Positions 18,759 to 29,523 of a stretch of 64,000 nt of DNA are shown piece by piece. Both the position numbers and the translations under genes were made by a program. Each line of letters opens with the position of its first letter. The first letter of the stretch is position 1. The stretch lies in the NCBI RefSeq assembly GCF_000018065.1, contig NC_009840.1, positions 620,001 to 684,000 on the forward strand, in the 5' to 3' direction. The stretch comes from Prochlorococcus marinus str. MIT 9215. Lineage in GTDB: Bacteria; Cyanobacteriota; Cyanobacteriia; PCC-6307; Cyanobiaceae. Under the pieces are notes generated by a model. The model saw only the letters and a program-made list of their open reading frames with translations. It did not search any database and was not told where the DNA came from.

Positions 18759-20042
18759 CTATATATTTGGAAATATTATCCTAAGTAACATTTTAAATTC
18801 TCTACCATGCATAATCATAAGACCTTTCTTTACACTCCATGGAGCCTTTATAAACATTACGCACATTGCATATACAATCTCTTTTAAGGAAAGAGTATCA
18901 GTTAGAAAACCATACCATTGATTTTTAGGTAGTTGGAAAAAACTGCCAAAAAATTCTCTCAATAGTTTCTCATCAAACCTCATGAGTTTTTCTAATCCAA
19001 ATTGGTAAAGTGATTTTTTCCTAATTAGTTCTTTTGTCCATAAAGTTTCCCAACCTTTTCTAGCAATATGATAGGTACTTAGATTTTTGTTTTTAATTGC
19101 TTCTGAGACTGCCTTAGCGACAAGTGGAGCTCTTCTTAAAACATTACCAATTAAGTATCCCGATGCGGGATGTACCATAGAAGCAGCACCACCATATCCA
19201 AGTATTTGTTGCTTGAAATCTGGGATTGGCATATTCATAGGAAGAAATAAGCCAAGCTCTTCATGTTGCATACTTGTGATCGATATATTTCGATAAGAAA
19301 GCCTCTTTTCTAGTCTCTCTTTTAACTTTTCCATTGTTAGAGGATTTACTAAACCAAGAGATGTCTCTTCAAGAAAATATTTCCCATCCCCCATATCCAT
19401 GGCATAAAGAAAAGTGGGCGGTTCTTTTCTTTGCTCATCGTTAAGATGGTCATTTCTATAGTCCATTAATACGAACTGCCCTTTCTTAAGTGGAGGTTTA
19501 CTAAAATTGCCTACTATCCCATAACAAGTTTGGACTGCTAGGGGTCCAAACGATTTTAATTTAAGAAAAACTGGATCATATCCTGTTGCATCAACTACTA
19601 ATCTTGCAGAGTAAGTCTTACCATTTCTTGTAGTTACTGTACTTTTGTATTTTTCAAAATGTATTTTGTTTGCAAAGCCTTGATGCCATTTAATCAAATA
19701 CTTATTGCATTCATTAAACCAATAATTGTGGAGTTTCTTCTTATCAAATAGTCCATAATCTAGTGAATGTTCCGTGGCTTTATTCTCGTCATCCTGTTCT
19801 TCTAAAGCGCCATGCCCAAAAAAACTTACAGTATTCTTCCATCTATATTCAAGCAAATCCTGAAGCCCAAGTTGATCAACTTCTTTCCCCCAAATGCCAT
19901 ATGTGTTTGGCCAAGGTTCATCTGGCCCGTTTGGAGAAAGCACTTCAACATCTAATTTTTCCTTTCCTAAAGCTGAAGCAATTGCCATACCTGCAGGCCC
20001 TGCACCCAAAACAAGAACATCTGGCATATTTTCTTTTGACAT
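18759..20042 (-). CDS. crtL: lycopene cyclase, probably epsilon type
   Basis: A 427-residue FAD/NAD(P)-binding plant-type lycopene cyclase. VLVLGAGPAGMAIASALG (about 9-26) is the dinucleotide fold, NTYGIWGKEV (about 47-56) is the cyclase signature, and VVDATGYDPVF plus GYGGAASMVHPASGYLIG are conserved family blocks. It cyclises lycopene ends for alpha- and beta-carotene. Prochlorococcus has two such genes, beta (crtL-b) and epsilon/bifunctional (crtL-e). Its place a few genes after pcbA matches what I recall for the epsilon gene in strain MED4, so that assignment rests on synteny. Confidence 0.85.
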   Translation of the reverse strand: MSKENMPDVLVLGAGPAGMAIASALGKEKLDVEVLSPNGPDEPWPNTYGIWGKEVDQLGLQDLLEYRWKNTVSFFGHGALEEQDDENKATEHSLDYGLFDKKKLHNYWFNECNKYLIKWHQGFANKIHFEKYKSTVTTRNGKTYSARLVVDATGYDPVFLKLKSFGPLAVQTCYGIVGNFSKPPLKKGQFVLMDYRNDHLNDEQRKEPPTFLYAMDMGDGKYFLEETSLGLVNPLTMEKLKERLEKRLSYRNISITSMQHEELGLFLPMNMPIPDFKQQILGYGGAASMVHPASGYLIGNVLRRAPLVAKAVSEAIKNKNLSTYHIARKGWETLWTKELIRKKSLYQFGLEKLMRFDEKLLREFFGSFFQLPKNQWYGFLTDTLSLKEIVYAMCVMFIKAPWSVKKGLMIMHGREFKMLLRIIFPNI

Positions 20043-20268
20043 TAAAAATAAATCTTATGATTAAAGAAATTTACGGAACAAATTATTACTTCTGAGCTTG
20101 GGATTATATATTTCATCCAATACTTATAATGAGAGTAGATTAATAATAATCAAATTATTCAATTACTAGTGACTAAGTTTTCAGTGTTTTAACAATAATT
20201 TATAAGATGACAAAATAAAAAAATACTTAGTAAGTTTCTTATTATAAAAAAAATATATAGCAAGTTAA

Positions 20269-21270
20269 ATGATTCAAAATAAAAATATTTTAATTACTGG
20301 AGGTAATTCAGGCATAGGTTTATTTGCCATCATTAACTTACTAAAGACGAAAAATAATTTATACGTTGTAATAAAATCTGAATTAAGAAAGAAAGAATTT
20401 CTCAAAATAATTGATAAATATTTTGAGAAAAATTACCTAAGTAAATATTTAAATATTATAGAAAATTGTGATCTTTCAAATCTAGAGAATATTAAAAAAA
20501 TTAAGGATTTCTTTATTAGAAAAAAGATTTTGTTAGATGTTGTTGTTTTAAATGCAGGATTGCAATATACAGGATCTTTCTACCCTAAAGTATCAAAGCA
20601 AAGTATAGAATTAACTTTTGCAGTTAATCATCTTGCACATTTTTACTTAGTGAATATCTTAAAAGATTTAGTTAGAGATAAAGAAGAATCTAGAATCATT
20701 ATTACATCATCAGAAGTACACGATCCCAATAGCTCAGGTGGAAAAGTAGGAAAGAAAGCTGGGCTTAATAATCTAGTTGATTTTAGAAAAAAAGTTACTG
20801 GTCAATTTTTAAATTTTAATGCTGATGAATCTTATAAAAATAGTAAGTTATGTAATATTTTGTTTGCTAGAGAACTTGCAAAAAAATTAAAAATATCTTC
20901 TAGTAAAATTTCTGTAATTACTTGGGCTCCCGGCCTCGTAATACCAAATGATGATTCAGGTTTTTTTAGATATAGTAAACGTTTTAATCTCTTTGGATAT
21001 TTGATTTTTTCTAAAGTTGCAAAAAATATTTTAGGAATTTCTGAAAGTATAGAAAATGCTGGAAGGATTCTTTCTGAGATTGTCCTTGATTCAAATTTAA
21101 ATAATGTTGGTTTCATATATTTAAGCAATAAACTTATAGCTAGAAAAAAACATAAATTAGTTGAAAGTAATGTTAGTGATGAAGCAAATAGTGATGAGTT
21201 GGCTTCAAAACTTTGGATTTTAAGTGAAGAGATTTGCGGATCATTTGGCTTTGTTATTCTCAATATTTAA
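20269..21270 (+). CDS. short-chain dehydrogenase (retinol dehydrogenase/WWOX-like)
   Basis: A 333-residue extended SDR. ILITGGNSGIGLFAI (about 5-19) is the cofactor motif, LNAGLQY the NAG block, ITSSEVHDPN carries the Ser, and YKNSKLCN is YxxxK. The wording is close to the light-dependent protochlorophyllide reductase and retinol-dehydrogenase branch (NxxAH at VNHLAHFYLV), but POR-specific cysteine blocks are not apparent, so I do not call it POR. Its 3' end overlaps the convergent MscS gene by 30 nt. Confidence 0.82.
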   Translation: MIQNKNILITGGNSGIGLFAIINLLKTKNNLYVVIKSELRKKEFLKIIDKYFEKNYLSKYLNIIENCDLSNLENIKKIKDFFIRKKILLDVVVLNAGLQYTGSFYPKVSKQSIELTFAVNHLAHFYLVNILKDLVRDKEESRIIITSSEVHDPNSSGGKVGKKAGLNNLVDFRKKVTGQFLNFNADESYKNSKLCNILFARELAKKLKISSSKISVITWAPGLVIPNDDSGFFRYSKRFNLFGYLIFSKVAKNILGISESIENAGRILSEIVLDSNLNNVGFIYLSNKLIARKKHKLVESNVSDEANSDELASKLWILSEEICGSFGFVILNI

Positions 21271-22278
21271 AGTTTGTGTTGGGAATGCAAATTCTATTTT
21301 ATTGACTGCAAATTCCTCAATAATTTTTAAATTTATAGATTGTTGAGCTTCCATTGCCGCAAGATAATTATTAGTTGGTATGTAATAAACAAGTTCGAAA
21401 TTAAGACTGAAGTCACCAAAATCAGTGAAATGACACCTATCAAAAGAAGCATCTTTTGTCTCTTCAACTATTTTCTTAATTATTAATGGGATCAATTTCA
21501 TAAGCTTTGGAGAGGTTTCATAAACTACTCCTAATTTATGCACTAACCTTCTTTTTTTCATTTGTGCATAATTTGAAATTATTCCATTTGTTAGGGCACT
21601 GTTGCTCATTACTATTACTTCTCCATTAATACTTCTTATCCTTGAGGATCTTACTCCCACCCTCTCAACCATTCCTAGGACCCCATCAGATTTAATAAAC
21701 TCACCTTTTTGAAAAGGCTTATCAAGTAAAATTGTTATATATTCAAAAAATTCTTGAACTGGATCTTTCAAAGCTAATCCTGCACCTATTCCACCTGCAC
21801 TTAGTAAAGCCCAAATAGCAGTCATTTGAACACCTATATTTTGTAGGAAAAATATTGAACCAATAGTCCATGTTAATGCTTTTATTAAAGGAGTAAGTGA
21901 AAATATCATTGAACTGATTGAGGAATCATTAATTTTCGATGTCGATTCTGTTAATGATCTGATTAAAACTTTATTGAGAGCTTTTATTATGATTATCAAT
22001 ATAAATAATTTCAGAATATTCAATAAGACAGAGATAAAAGTTATTTCATCAGCAAAAAAATAGTCAATTGAAAAGTAAAATGAGAGGAGAAAACCTATAG
22101 GTTTAATAATTCCAGAAATGACCGCAAAAATAAAATCATCAAAATTTGTTTTTGTACGTTTAGAAATCTTTTTGAAGGATATTTTTGAAAGTTTAGAAAT
22201 TATTATTGATAATAAAATTCCAATAAAAAAAATAGATATTGCCAGAAGTAAGTTTTCAGAAACTAATTTCATATTCAA
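21241..22278 (-). CDS. MscS-family mechanosensitive channel
   Basis: A 345-residue membrane protein with N-terminal helices (about 8-28, 50-70, 78-100 and 125-150), then the MscS pore helix and beta domain. ALLSAGGIGAGLALKDPVQEF is the glycine-rich TM3, followed by DKPFQKGEFIKSDGVLGMVERVG and MSNSALTNGIISN. It should release solutes on hypo-osmotic stress. Its tail overlaps the convergent SDR by 30 nt. Confidence 0.9.
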   Translation of the reverse strand: MNMKLVSENLLLAISIFFIGILLSIIISKLSKISFKKISKRTKTNFDDFIFAVISGIIKPIGFLLSFYFSIDYFFADEITFISVLLNILKLFILIIIIKALNKVLIRSLTESTSKINDSSISSMIFSLTPLIKALTWTIGSIFFLQNIGVQMTAIWALLSAGGIGAGLALKDPVQEFFEYITILLDKPFQKGEFIKSDGVLGMVERVGVRSSRIRSINGEVIVMSNSALTNGIISNYAQMKKRRLVHKLGVVYETSPKLMKLIPLIIKKIVEETKDASFDRCHFTDFGDFSLNFELVYYIPTNNYLAAMEAQQSINLKIIEEFAVNKIEFAFPTQTLNIENNKAK

Positions 22279-22349
22279 ATAAACCTTAAAATTTTTTCTT
22301 TAATAAAATTTTAAATTATCTCTAGATAACAAACCAGTCTTGATGGTCT

Positions 22350-22916
22350 TTAACTAATTATTATATTTCTAATTTCTTTAAATTCTTCTCTATCTGCAGT
22401 TTTACATAATTCAAAAATTATTGATTCAGTAGTTGTTAAGATCGCTCCCATCTGAATCATTCTCTGTAATGCTATTTCATGATCTACCCTATTTCGACTG
22501 CTCATAGCATCTGATACGAGAATAACTTCAAATCCTTTTTGTAAACAATCTAAAACTGTTTGTTGAATACAAATATGCGTTTCGATACCACAAACTATCA
22601 AATTTGTAATTTTCTTATTTCTAAGTTCTTTTAAAAATTCTTGTATATTAGCTAAGCTAAATTCCATTTTCTCAATTTTTTTAAATCCACTTTTGGGCAA
22701 TAATTCAGGGATAGTTGCACCCAATTTGAATGGGTTCTGTTCAGATATAAAAATGTTTTCTTCTAAAATTTGGTAGGCAGCTATAAGCTTTTTGATGTTT
22801 TTGGTTATTAAATCCTTATTAAATACTGCTCTTATAATTTTTTCTTGAACATCTATGATTAGTAAAGCATTCACTTTTGGTGATAGTTTGTTAGCAGATT
22901 TTGCATGCCCCTTCAT
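22350..22916 (-). CDS. isochorismatase-family cysteine hydrolase
   Basis: A 188-residue alpha/beta hydrolase of the isochorismatase/nicotinamidase fold. LLIIDVQEKI (about 19-28) gives the catalytic Asp, the NLIVCGIETHICIQQTVLD block carries the nucleophile Cys and the cis-peptide region, and VSDAMSSR follows. These are the YcaC-like markers; the substrate is unknown. It diverges from the fur-family gene across a 118-bp gap that must hold both promoters. Confidence 0.85.
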   Translation of the reverse strand: MKGHAKSANKLSPKVNALLIIDVQEKIIRAVFNKDLITKNIKKLIAAYQILEENIFISEQNPFKLGATIPELLPKSGFKKIEKMEFSLANIQEFLKELRNKKITNLIVCGIETHICIQQTVLDCLQKGFEVILVSDAMSSRNRVDHEIALQRMIQMGAILTTTESIIFELCKTADREEFKEIRNIIIS

Positions 22917-23034
22917 TATTTGTATTTAAAGATATATTTAACATAGTATTTTTGAAGAACTTTAGTAAACATTTAAAACCAAAAAGTTGTTTTACTCTCA
23001 TCTAGAGTTATTATTGAGAATAGCTCTGGGTTAA

Positions 23035-23490
23035 TTGTTGTCATTATCCTCTCAATACAATGTCATCACATCTCCTCTTGGCGATGGTTTACATAAAGAG
23101 GGAAAGAGGTTAACTCCTCAGAGGCTTAAGGTTCTTAATTTATTTGAAAATATTGGTTCTGGAAACCATCTTAGTGCTGAAGAGGTTCATGAAAAGTTAG
23201 TTAAATCAAGTTCCAAAGTTTCACTTGCAACAATTTATAGAACTTTAAGACTTTTAGTGCAAATGGGTTTGCTTCATGAATTAGAACTCAGTGAGGGCGG
23301 ACACAGATATGAGTTGCTTAGTAATGATACTCCTGATCATCATCATTTAATTTGTATTAGGTGTGGAAGAACAGAAGAATTTGAAAATAACGAAGTTTTA
23401 GAAGCAGGTAAAGTTGCAGCAAAAATTAATGGGTTTAAACTAATTGAATCCTCTTTAAATGTAAGAGCTATATGCCCTAACTGCATTTAG
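23035..23490 (+). CDS. Fur-family transcriptional regulator
   Basis: A 151-residue Fur/PerR/Zur-type repressor. A winged helix (KRLTPQRLKVLNLF to VSLATIYRTLRLL, about 23-80) is followed by the metal region DHHHLICIRCGRTEEF with CxxC, and a closing CPNC. Both CxxC pairs of the structural zinc site are present. The regulon cannot be told from sequence. Two adjacent TTG codons (23035 and 23038) could start it; neither has a strong ribosome site. Confidence 0.9.
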   Translation: MLSLSSQYNVITSPLGDGLHKEGKRLTPQRLKVLNLFENIGSGNHLSAEEVHEKLVKSSSKVSLATIYRTLRLLVQMGLLHELELSEGGHRYELLSNDTPDHHHLICIRCGRTEEFENNEVLEAGKVAAKINGFKLIESSLNVRAICPNCI

Positions 23491-23496
23491 CAGATT

Positions 23497-24429
23497 TTAA
23501 CTTAAAGTCCCTCCGCAACTTGATCCTGCGCCTGCAGTACAAGCAAAGCAATGATCTTTTACTGCTACCATATAGTCAAAAGTAAATGCGTCATCCAATA
23601 GATCAAATAGTGTCTTTGGTCCTTTATTCTCTCGGAAATTTATCTGTTGATTAAAGTCACAATCATAAATTTCTCCAAGCCAATTTACACTGATAGTTTT
23701 TTTGCACATAAGATTTTCTAAATTATTTTTATTGAAATTTTCTTTTAGTAATTTGTAATAAGTATTTAGTTTTCCTTCTCTCCTTAGAGATTCTTCATAT
23801 CTATTTATTGGCATATTAGTTATTGTATATAAGTTATTAAAAACAATATTATATTTCTCGTATAGTATTTTTTTATAATCTTGTTCCAATATTTTCTGAG
23901 AAGGTGGGAGAATTGGGCTTACAGGATTGTAAACAAGATTTAATTGCAATCCATCCTCTTTCTTTCCATAGCCTAAATCATTAAGAATTTTTATAGCATT
24001 AATACTTTTTTCAAAAACCCCTAGACCCCTTTGAAACTCAACATTATTTTTTTCGTAACATGGTAGCGAGGCCGTAACTATAACTTTATTCTTTGCAAGA
24101 AATTGAGGAAGATCTTCATAACCTTCTTCAAAGAAAATTGTCAAATTACACCTGTCAATAATATCAACTTGTTTTTTGCTCAAACTAGTTATGAGGTTTT
24201 TAAACTCTGGGTGAAGTTCTGGCGCGCCTCCTGTAATATCTAAAGTCTTGATTTTATATTTTTCAATTATGTTTGGAATAAGAGAGATGAGTTCATTTGA
24301 CATCTTTTCTGTCCTTAGGGGACTTGAATTAACATGACAATGCTTGCAAGCCTGGTTGCATTTATAACCTATATTAATTTGTAATGTTTCTATAGGTTCT
24401 TTATATATTGAGGGGAATTTTTCTTTCAT
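23497..24429 (-). CDS. arsS: arsenosugar biosynthesis radical SAM protein
   Basis: A 310-residue radical SAM enzyme. CNQACKHCHV holds the CxxxCxxC cluster ligands (C24, C28, C31), and DITGGAPELHPEF is the SAM-binding region. The C-terminal half fits the ArsS/DUF3641 family, with DCDFNQQ and a closing CFACTAGAGSSCGG, where some bacteria place selenocysteine. ArsS transfers the 5'-deoxyadenosyl group to dimethylarsenite to form arsenosugars. The methyltransferase partner arsM is not next to it here. Confidence 0.85.
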   Translation of the reverse strand: MKEKFPSIYKEPIETLQINIGYKCNQACKHCHVNSSPLRTEKMSNELISLIPNIIEKYKIKTLDITGGAPELHPEFKNLITSLSKKQVDIIDRCNLTIFFEEGYEDLPQFLAKNKVIVTASLPCYEKNNVEFQRGLGVFEKSINAIKILNDLGYGKKEDGLQLNLVYNPVSPILPPSQKILEQDYKKILYEKYNIVFNNLYTITNMPINRYEESLRREGKLNTYYKLLKENFNKNNLENLMCKKTISVNWLGEIYDCDFNQQINFRENKGPKTLFDLLDDAFTFDYMVAVKDHCFACTAGAGSSCGGTLS

Positions 24430-24465
24430 ATATTATTTATAAATTGTCATTCGAAAATCAAAAAG

Positions 24466-25686
24466 TCAACTATTTTTTTTAAAGTTTGATCTTTTATTCG
24501 CAAGTTCAATGAACCAATTTGTATATTCTTTGGGACCATTTTCAAAAACTATATCAAACTTTAAGTTGTCATAAATATCACTAATTCCTATTAAACCAGT
24601 TTTTTTTGTAGAAGGTCTTTCAACTTCACCAGAACTACTATCCACAAATATTATTTTATTTTTAATACCAAATTCACGACCTAATGTTTGTATAAATTCT
24701 AGAAAAGACCTATCACTTCCTCCTCTTAAATAACTTTTCTCATCATTATTTTTTTTTGATGTTACTGTGTCTCCAACTCCTACTATTAAGGGCATATCAT
24801 CTATGTGAATAGATCTTTTGCATAAATCAATCTTTTCTTTTAGAGATTTTGGGGAATTTTTAAAATTAAAATTATTTCCAAAAGGAGCTTTGCCAGATTT
24901 AAGCTCAATAAATTTATTTAAAAGAAATAAAACTCCAGAATCTTTAACTGCTCCTTTTATAAGTAATTGTATGTCTGTTGATCCAATATCATCTTTAGAA
25001 GAAAGTTTAATTATTTCTCTGCCATTGTTGTTACCTAAATTTGGAGAAATATGAAGGAAGAATGAGTTTTTGATTCCTTCGGATTCAGCTTTTAAGATGA
25101 TTTCATTCATCATTTTTTCAAAACTAATTTGAATAAGCTTTCTTTTATCAGAATCTTTTTTTACTAAATCAAATAGGCTATTGAAATTAATAGTTGGCGA
25201 AAAGCGTGTTTCACATATTGATTTTACTGCGTGAAAATTGATATCTTCTTGATCAAGTTCAGGGAAAATATTCTTAACTATTAAATCAAATTTTGGTTTT
25301 ATTAAACTCGGTACTTTAGAAAGAAAATCCAGTTCTTTTTCTGAAACTCCTTCAAAACTTATTTTACCATCATTGTCTTGATACTCTACTCCACAGGCAG
25401 CTAAACCTCTTAAATATAGTTCTTTCTTTTTAGGCTCATTAGTGCTTCCTAAACTCCTTTCTATTATTCTGTTAACCCCTCTAGGACCTTCATGTTCACC
25501 ACAAGTTAATACAAAGAATTCCTCGTTAAATTCTTTTACTGCATAGATATATTTTGATTCTAATTCTCTAGTCATTGGATCTTTCACTAAAGGGATACAA
25601 ACTCCATCGATGTCTTGAATAAATAAGATGTTTTTAGAAGAAATTAATTGTTTTTGCAACTTTAAATTATTTGTTATGTATTCCAT
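24466..25686 (-). CDS. stpA: glucosylglycerol-3-phosphate phosphatase-like
   Basis: A 406-residue protein of the StpA/GgpP family. The HAD-like FIQDIDGVCIPLVKDP (from about residue 23) begins the phosphatase, and VLTCGEHEGPRG is characteristic of the family. In Synechocystis the enzyme dephosphorylates glucosylglycerol-phosphate to the compatible solute glucosylglycerol. The synthase ggpS is not in this window. The neighbouring divergent gene is dehydrogenase-like, echoing the ggpS/ggpP/glpD cluster of other cyanobacteria, but the real substrate in this organism is open. Confidence 0.8.
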   Translation of the reverse strand: MEYITNNLKLQKQLISSKNILFIQDIDGVCIPLVKDPMTRELESKYIYAVKEFNEEFFVLTCGEHEGPRGVNRIIERSLGSTNEPKKKELYLRGLAACGVEYQDNDGKISFEGVSEKELDFLSKVPSLIKPKFDLIVKNIFPELDQEDINFHAVKSICETRFSPTINFNSLFDLVKKDSDKRKLIQISFEKMMNEIILKAESEGIKNSFFLHISPNLGNNNGREIIKLSSKDDIGSTDIQLLIKGAVKDSGVLFLLNKFIELKSGKAPFGNNFNFKNSPKSLKEKIDLCKRSIHIDDMPLIVGVGDTVTSKKNNDEKSYLRGGSDRSFLEFIQTLGREFGIKNKIIFVDSSSGEVERPSTKKTGLIGISDIYDNLKFDIVFENGPKEYTNWFIELANKRSNFKKNS

Positions 25687-25849
25687 ATTTAAAATTATTT
25701 CTTTTAAAATTTAATTTCTTTTTTCATAAAAATTATAAGTTAAAAATTCAATATTTATAATAAATAATTTGCTATGGTCAAAAATTGCTTTAATGTAGAA
25801 AAATGTTGGTATAAGTAAGAAATTAAAAAATTATCAAGAATTTTCAAAA

Positions 25850-27358
25850 ATGAAGAATATTTTTATAGAAAAAATAAATGATGAAAAATATTTTTATTCA
25901 TTTATTAAGAATATAGAGAACTGCAAAGTTGGATTTTATAGCGTTGGTTTATATCCTGCATCACTTGCATACAATTGTGCTATGCATGGAAATTCAAATA
26001 ATATTATCTTGGCTCCTAGGAAAGATAGAGAACTGTTAGGTGCTTTCTCAAATGATGTTCTTTCTGATATGGATAATGAGATTATTGAAAAGATTAAGAG
26101 AATGGGACATTATTCTTCAGAGGGAAAAAGAAAGTCTTTTGATCTAGAAGATCTTCTCTTGAAATGTGAGATAGTTATTCTTGCTTCAAACAGTAATCAC
26201 ATACAAGATGATGTTAAACATGCTTTAGAACTCAAAAAAACTTTAAAAAGAGAAAATGTAGTTCTTGGCTGTCTTGTCGGTTCCTTTTGCATTGATAAAA
26301 AAAATAAAAACCCTTTTATTCTCTGTAATAAATATCCAAATTTAGCTTTTTTTACAGGATTTCATCGTCATGGAGCTTTACGAAATCCAAATGATAGTTT
26401 CACTGCAAATTTCTGTCATCCTGATGCCATAACTGCTTTAATAGGAGCTCGAATTTTAAATCAATTGTCGCCGAAAATTCAAGTTTCTCCAGGAGTTCAT
26501 AATATTGAATGTCAATATATAAAATCAATAAAAAATATCTCCTCTATATTTGCAGGGTTTGTAAATAACTTTCATTCCGATAAGCCAGGAATGCTACCTA
26601 CCATTAATACGATTTTATTAACTCAATGTTTAGATCAAGCCGCATCAGTATCATTACAAGTTAGAAAAGAAAATAGGTTGGAGAATAAATATCTTTCATT
26701 AAAAGAACTTGGTTATGGTGAAGAAATAATTAGTGCTAAGGAAATACTCAATGATAAATTTTGTGAAAAAGGAGATTATACTTTTTCTCAATTAAATGCT
26801 GTTAAGGCTGATGTCTTAGGCAGTATGACTCTGCCAACTGAAGGAAAACCAACACGGAATTTTCAAGCAGGACAAGTTTTATCAGATATGCTTTTGCAAC
26901 TCAAAAGATGTCCAAAAGATGTATCAGAATTCGTAAATTGGTGTGACAAATATTCTCTCAGTCAAGGAAGTTTAGAAGGTCTAAAATCTTTAAAATTTTG
27001 GCCAGATATTTATAAAGAATTCAAAATCAAAAATAATAATTGTTCGATGATAAATATGATTTATTTATGCTTTAATGCAAATTCAGAAGAGAAAAAAGAA
27101 ATTTATAAGGTTTTAATTAGTTCAGAAGAAATCACTAATTTTTGCCAAGAATCTGTGAAATCTGAATCATCTTTAGAACTAAATGAAAAATTAAAAGGAG
27201 ATTATCTTTCTAATGATATTGATAACCTTTATAAGAAATTGTTTTTTGATAAAGAGGAAAACGATCTTATAAAAAATAATTATAGTAATAAAATTTCAAA
27301 AAAAAATCCAAGTTATATTAATGTTTTGAAAATTATTAATAATTATTTTAATAATTGA
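25850..27358 (+). CDS. dehydrogenase-like protein of unknown function
   Basis: A 502-residue soluble protein. Residues 28-48 (VGFYSVGLYPASLAYNCAMHG) look like a loose Rossmann strand-loop-helix, and the segment around residue 105 (EIVILASNSNHI) followed by LGCLVGSFC parallels the second half of a GpsA/6-phosphogluconate-type NAD fold. The remaining helical part contains no motif I can name. A glycerol-3-phosphate or polyol dehydrogenase relative is plausible but weak. It is divergent from stpA across a 163-bp AT-rich gap, and shared control is possible. Confidence 0.6.
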   Translation: MKNIFIEKINDEKYFYSFIKNIENCKVGFYSVGLYPASLAYNCAMHGNSNNIILAPRKDRELLGAFSNDVLSDMDNEIIEKIKRMGHYSSEGKRKSFDLEDLLLKCEIVILASNSNHIQDDVKHALELKKTLKRENVVLGCLVGSFCIDKKNKNPFILCNKYPNLAFFTGFHRHGALRNPNDSFTANFCHPDAITALIGARILNQLSPKIQVSPGVHNIECQYIKSIKNISSIFAGFVNNFHSDKPGMLPTINTILLTQCLDQAASVSLQVRKENRLENKYLSLKELGYGEEIISAKEILNDKFCEKGDYTFSQLNAVKADVLGSMTLPTEGKPTRNFQAGQVLSDMLLQLKRCPKDVSEFVNWCDKYSLSQGSLEGLKSLKFWPDIYKEFKIKNNNCSMINMIYLCFNANSEEKKEIYKVLISSEEITNFCQESVKSESSLELNEKLKGDYLSNDIDNLYKKLFFDKEENDLIKNNYSNKISKKNPSYINVLKIINNYFNN

Positions 27359-27450
27359 TTTTTTGTTCAAATTAATAAGACGCTAAGTTTTTAATTTATT
27401 TACTAATCTTGATTGCGGGGTTAGAATTATTATGGTCTTAAAAGGTTTTT

Positions 27451-28110
27451 TTGAAAAAGGAATTATCACATCGTTCTGATGAACTGAAAGCTCTTGGTTG
27501 GAATCAAGAAGAATTAACAAGATACGAAGATTTATGGGACTACAGTCAAAGATGGGGATTAATAAATTTAGAGAGAGAAGACAGACAGTTTTTAAAAAAA
27601 GCAGAAAAGTTACTCCCAAAAATTCAAAATAAAAAGATATCCATTAAAAAAACTATTGAAGAAAAATCATATTACTTATGGTTAAATTTTTACCTCGATG
27701 AAATTAATATTTTTAGTAATTCTAATCTTCCAAAAAATAAACATGGCGTTTGGACACTCTTAATTGAAGAGGAAATAAAACTTCTTAAGGAATTACAACC
27801 AGTTATGGGTCTTCCAGATACTATAAAAGCTAAAAATCTGTTCGAAAATAGAAAGGAGCTCATAAATAAGGCTTTTAGCGAATTTGAAGCTGTAAATAAC
27901 GAAAAGACTTTCAATTTTGATGAGGTTTTAAAAAATTCTGAAAAAGATGTTAGTAAGAATTGGAAATCTATTACTGAAAAAGATCCTGAGGCTAACAAAA
28001 TTTTTCCAATAATTGATTTTGTATATATTGAAAAACTCAGATCTGCTATAAAAGATGATTTAAGTTCATATATGAATGATAATTACCCTTCATTAAAAAA
28101 GGATTTATAA
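27451..28110 (+). CDS. conserved hypothetical protein
   Basis: A 219-residue soluble, highly charged and mostly helical protein from TTG 27451. Recognisable features are YEDLWDYSQRWGLINLEREDRQF near the start and no membrane segment or signal peptide. It is downstream of the dehydrogenase-like gene by 92 bp. A T-rich run (about 28113-28139) follows the stop. No family is assigned. Confidence 0.6.
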   Translation: MKKELSHRSDELKALGWNQEELTRYEDLWDYSQRWGLINLEREDRQFLKKAEKLLPKIQNKKISIKKTIEEKSYYLWLNFYLDEINIFSNSNLPKNKHGVWTLLIEEEIKLLKELQPVMGLPDTIKAKNLFENRKELINKAFSEFEAVNNEKTFNFDEVLKNSEKDVSKNWKSITEKDPEANKIFPIIDFVYIEKLRSAIKDDLSSYMNDNYPSLKKDL

Positions 28111-28166
28111 ATATTTATTTTTTTTTTGTTTTTTTTTTAGATATTTTTAAGTTAAATAGATAATAG

Positions 28167-29510
<1,344 letters not shown>

Positions 29511-29523
29511 GAAAGGAGATTTA

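Noticed and set aside
20269..21270. Light-dependent protochlorophyllide reductase
   Set aside because: SDR motifs resemble that branch, but POR-specific cysteine and insertion blocks are not seen.
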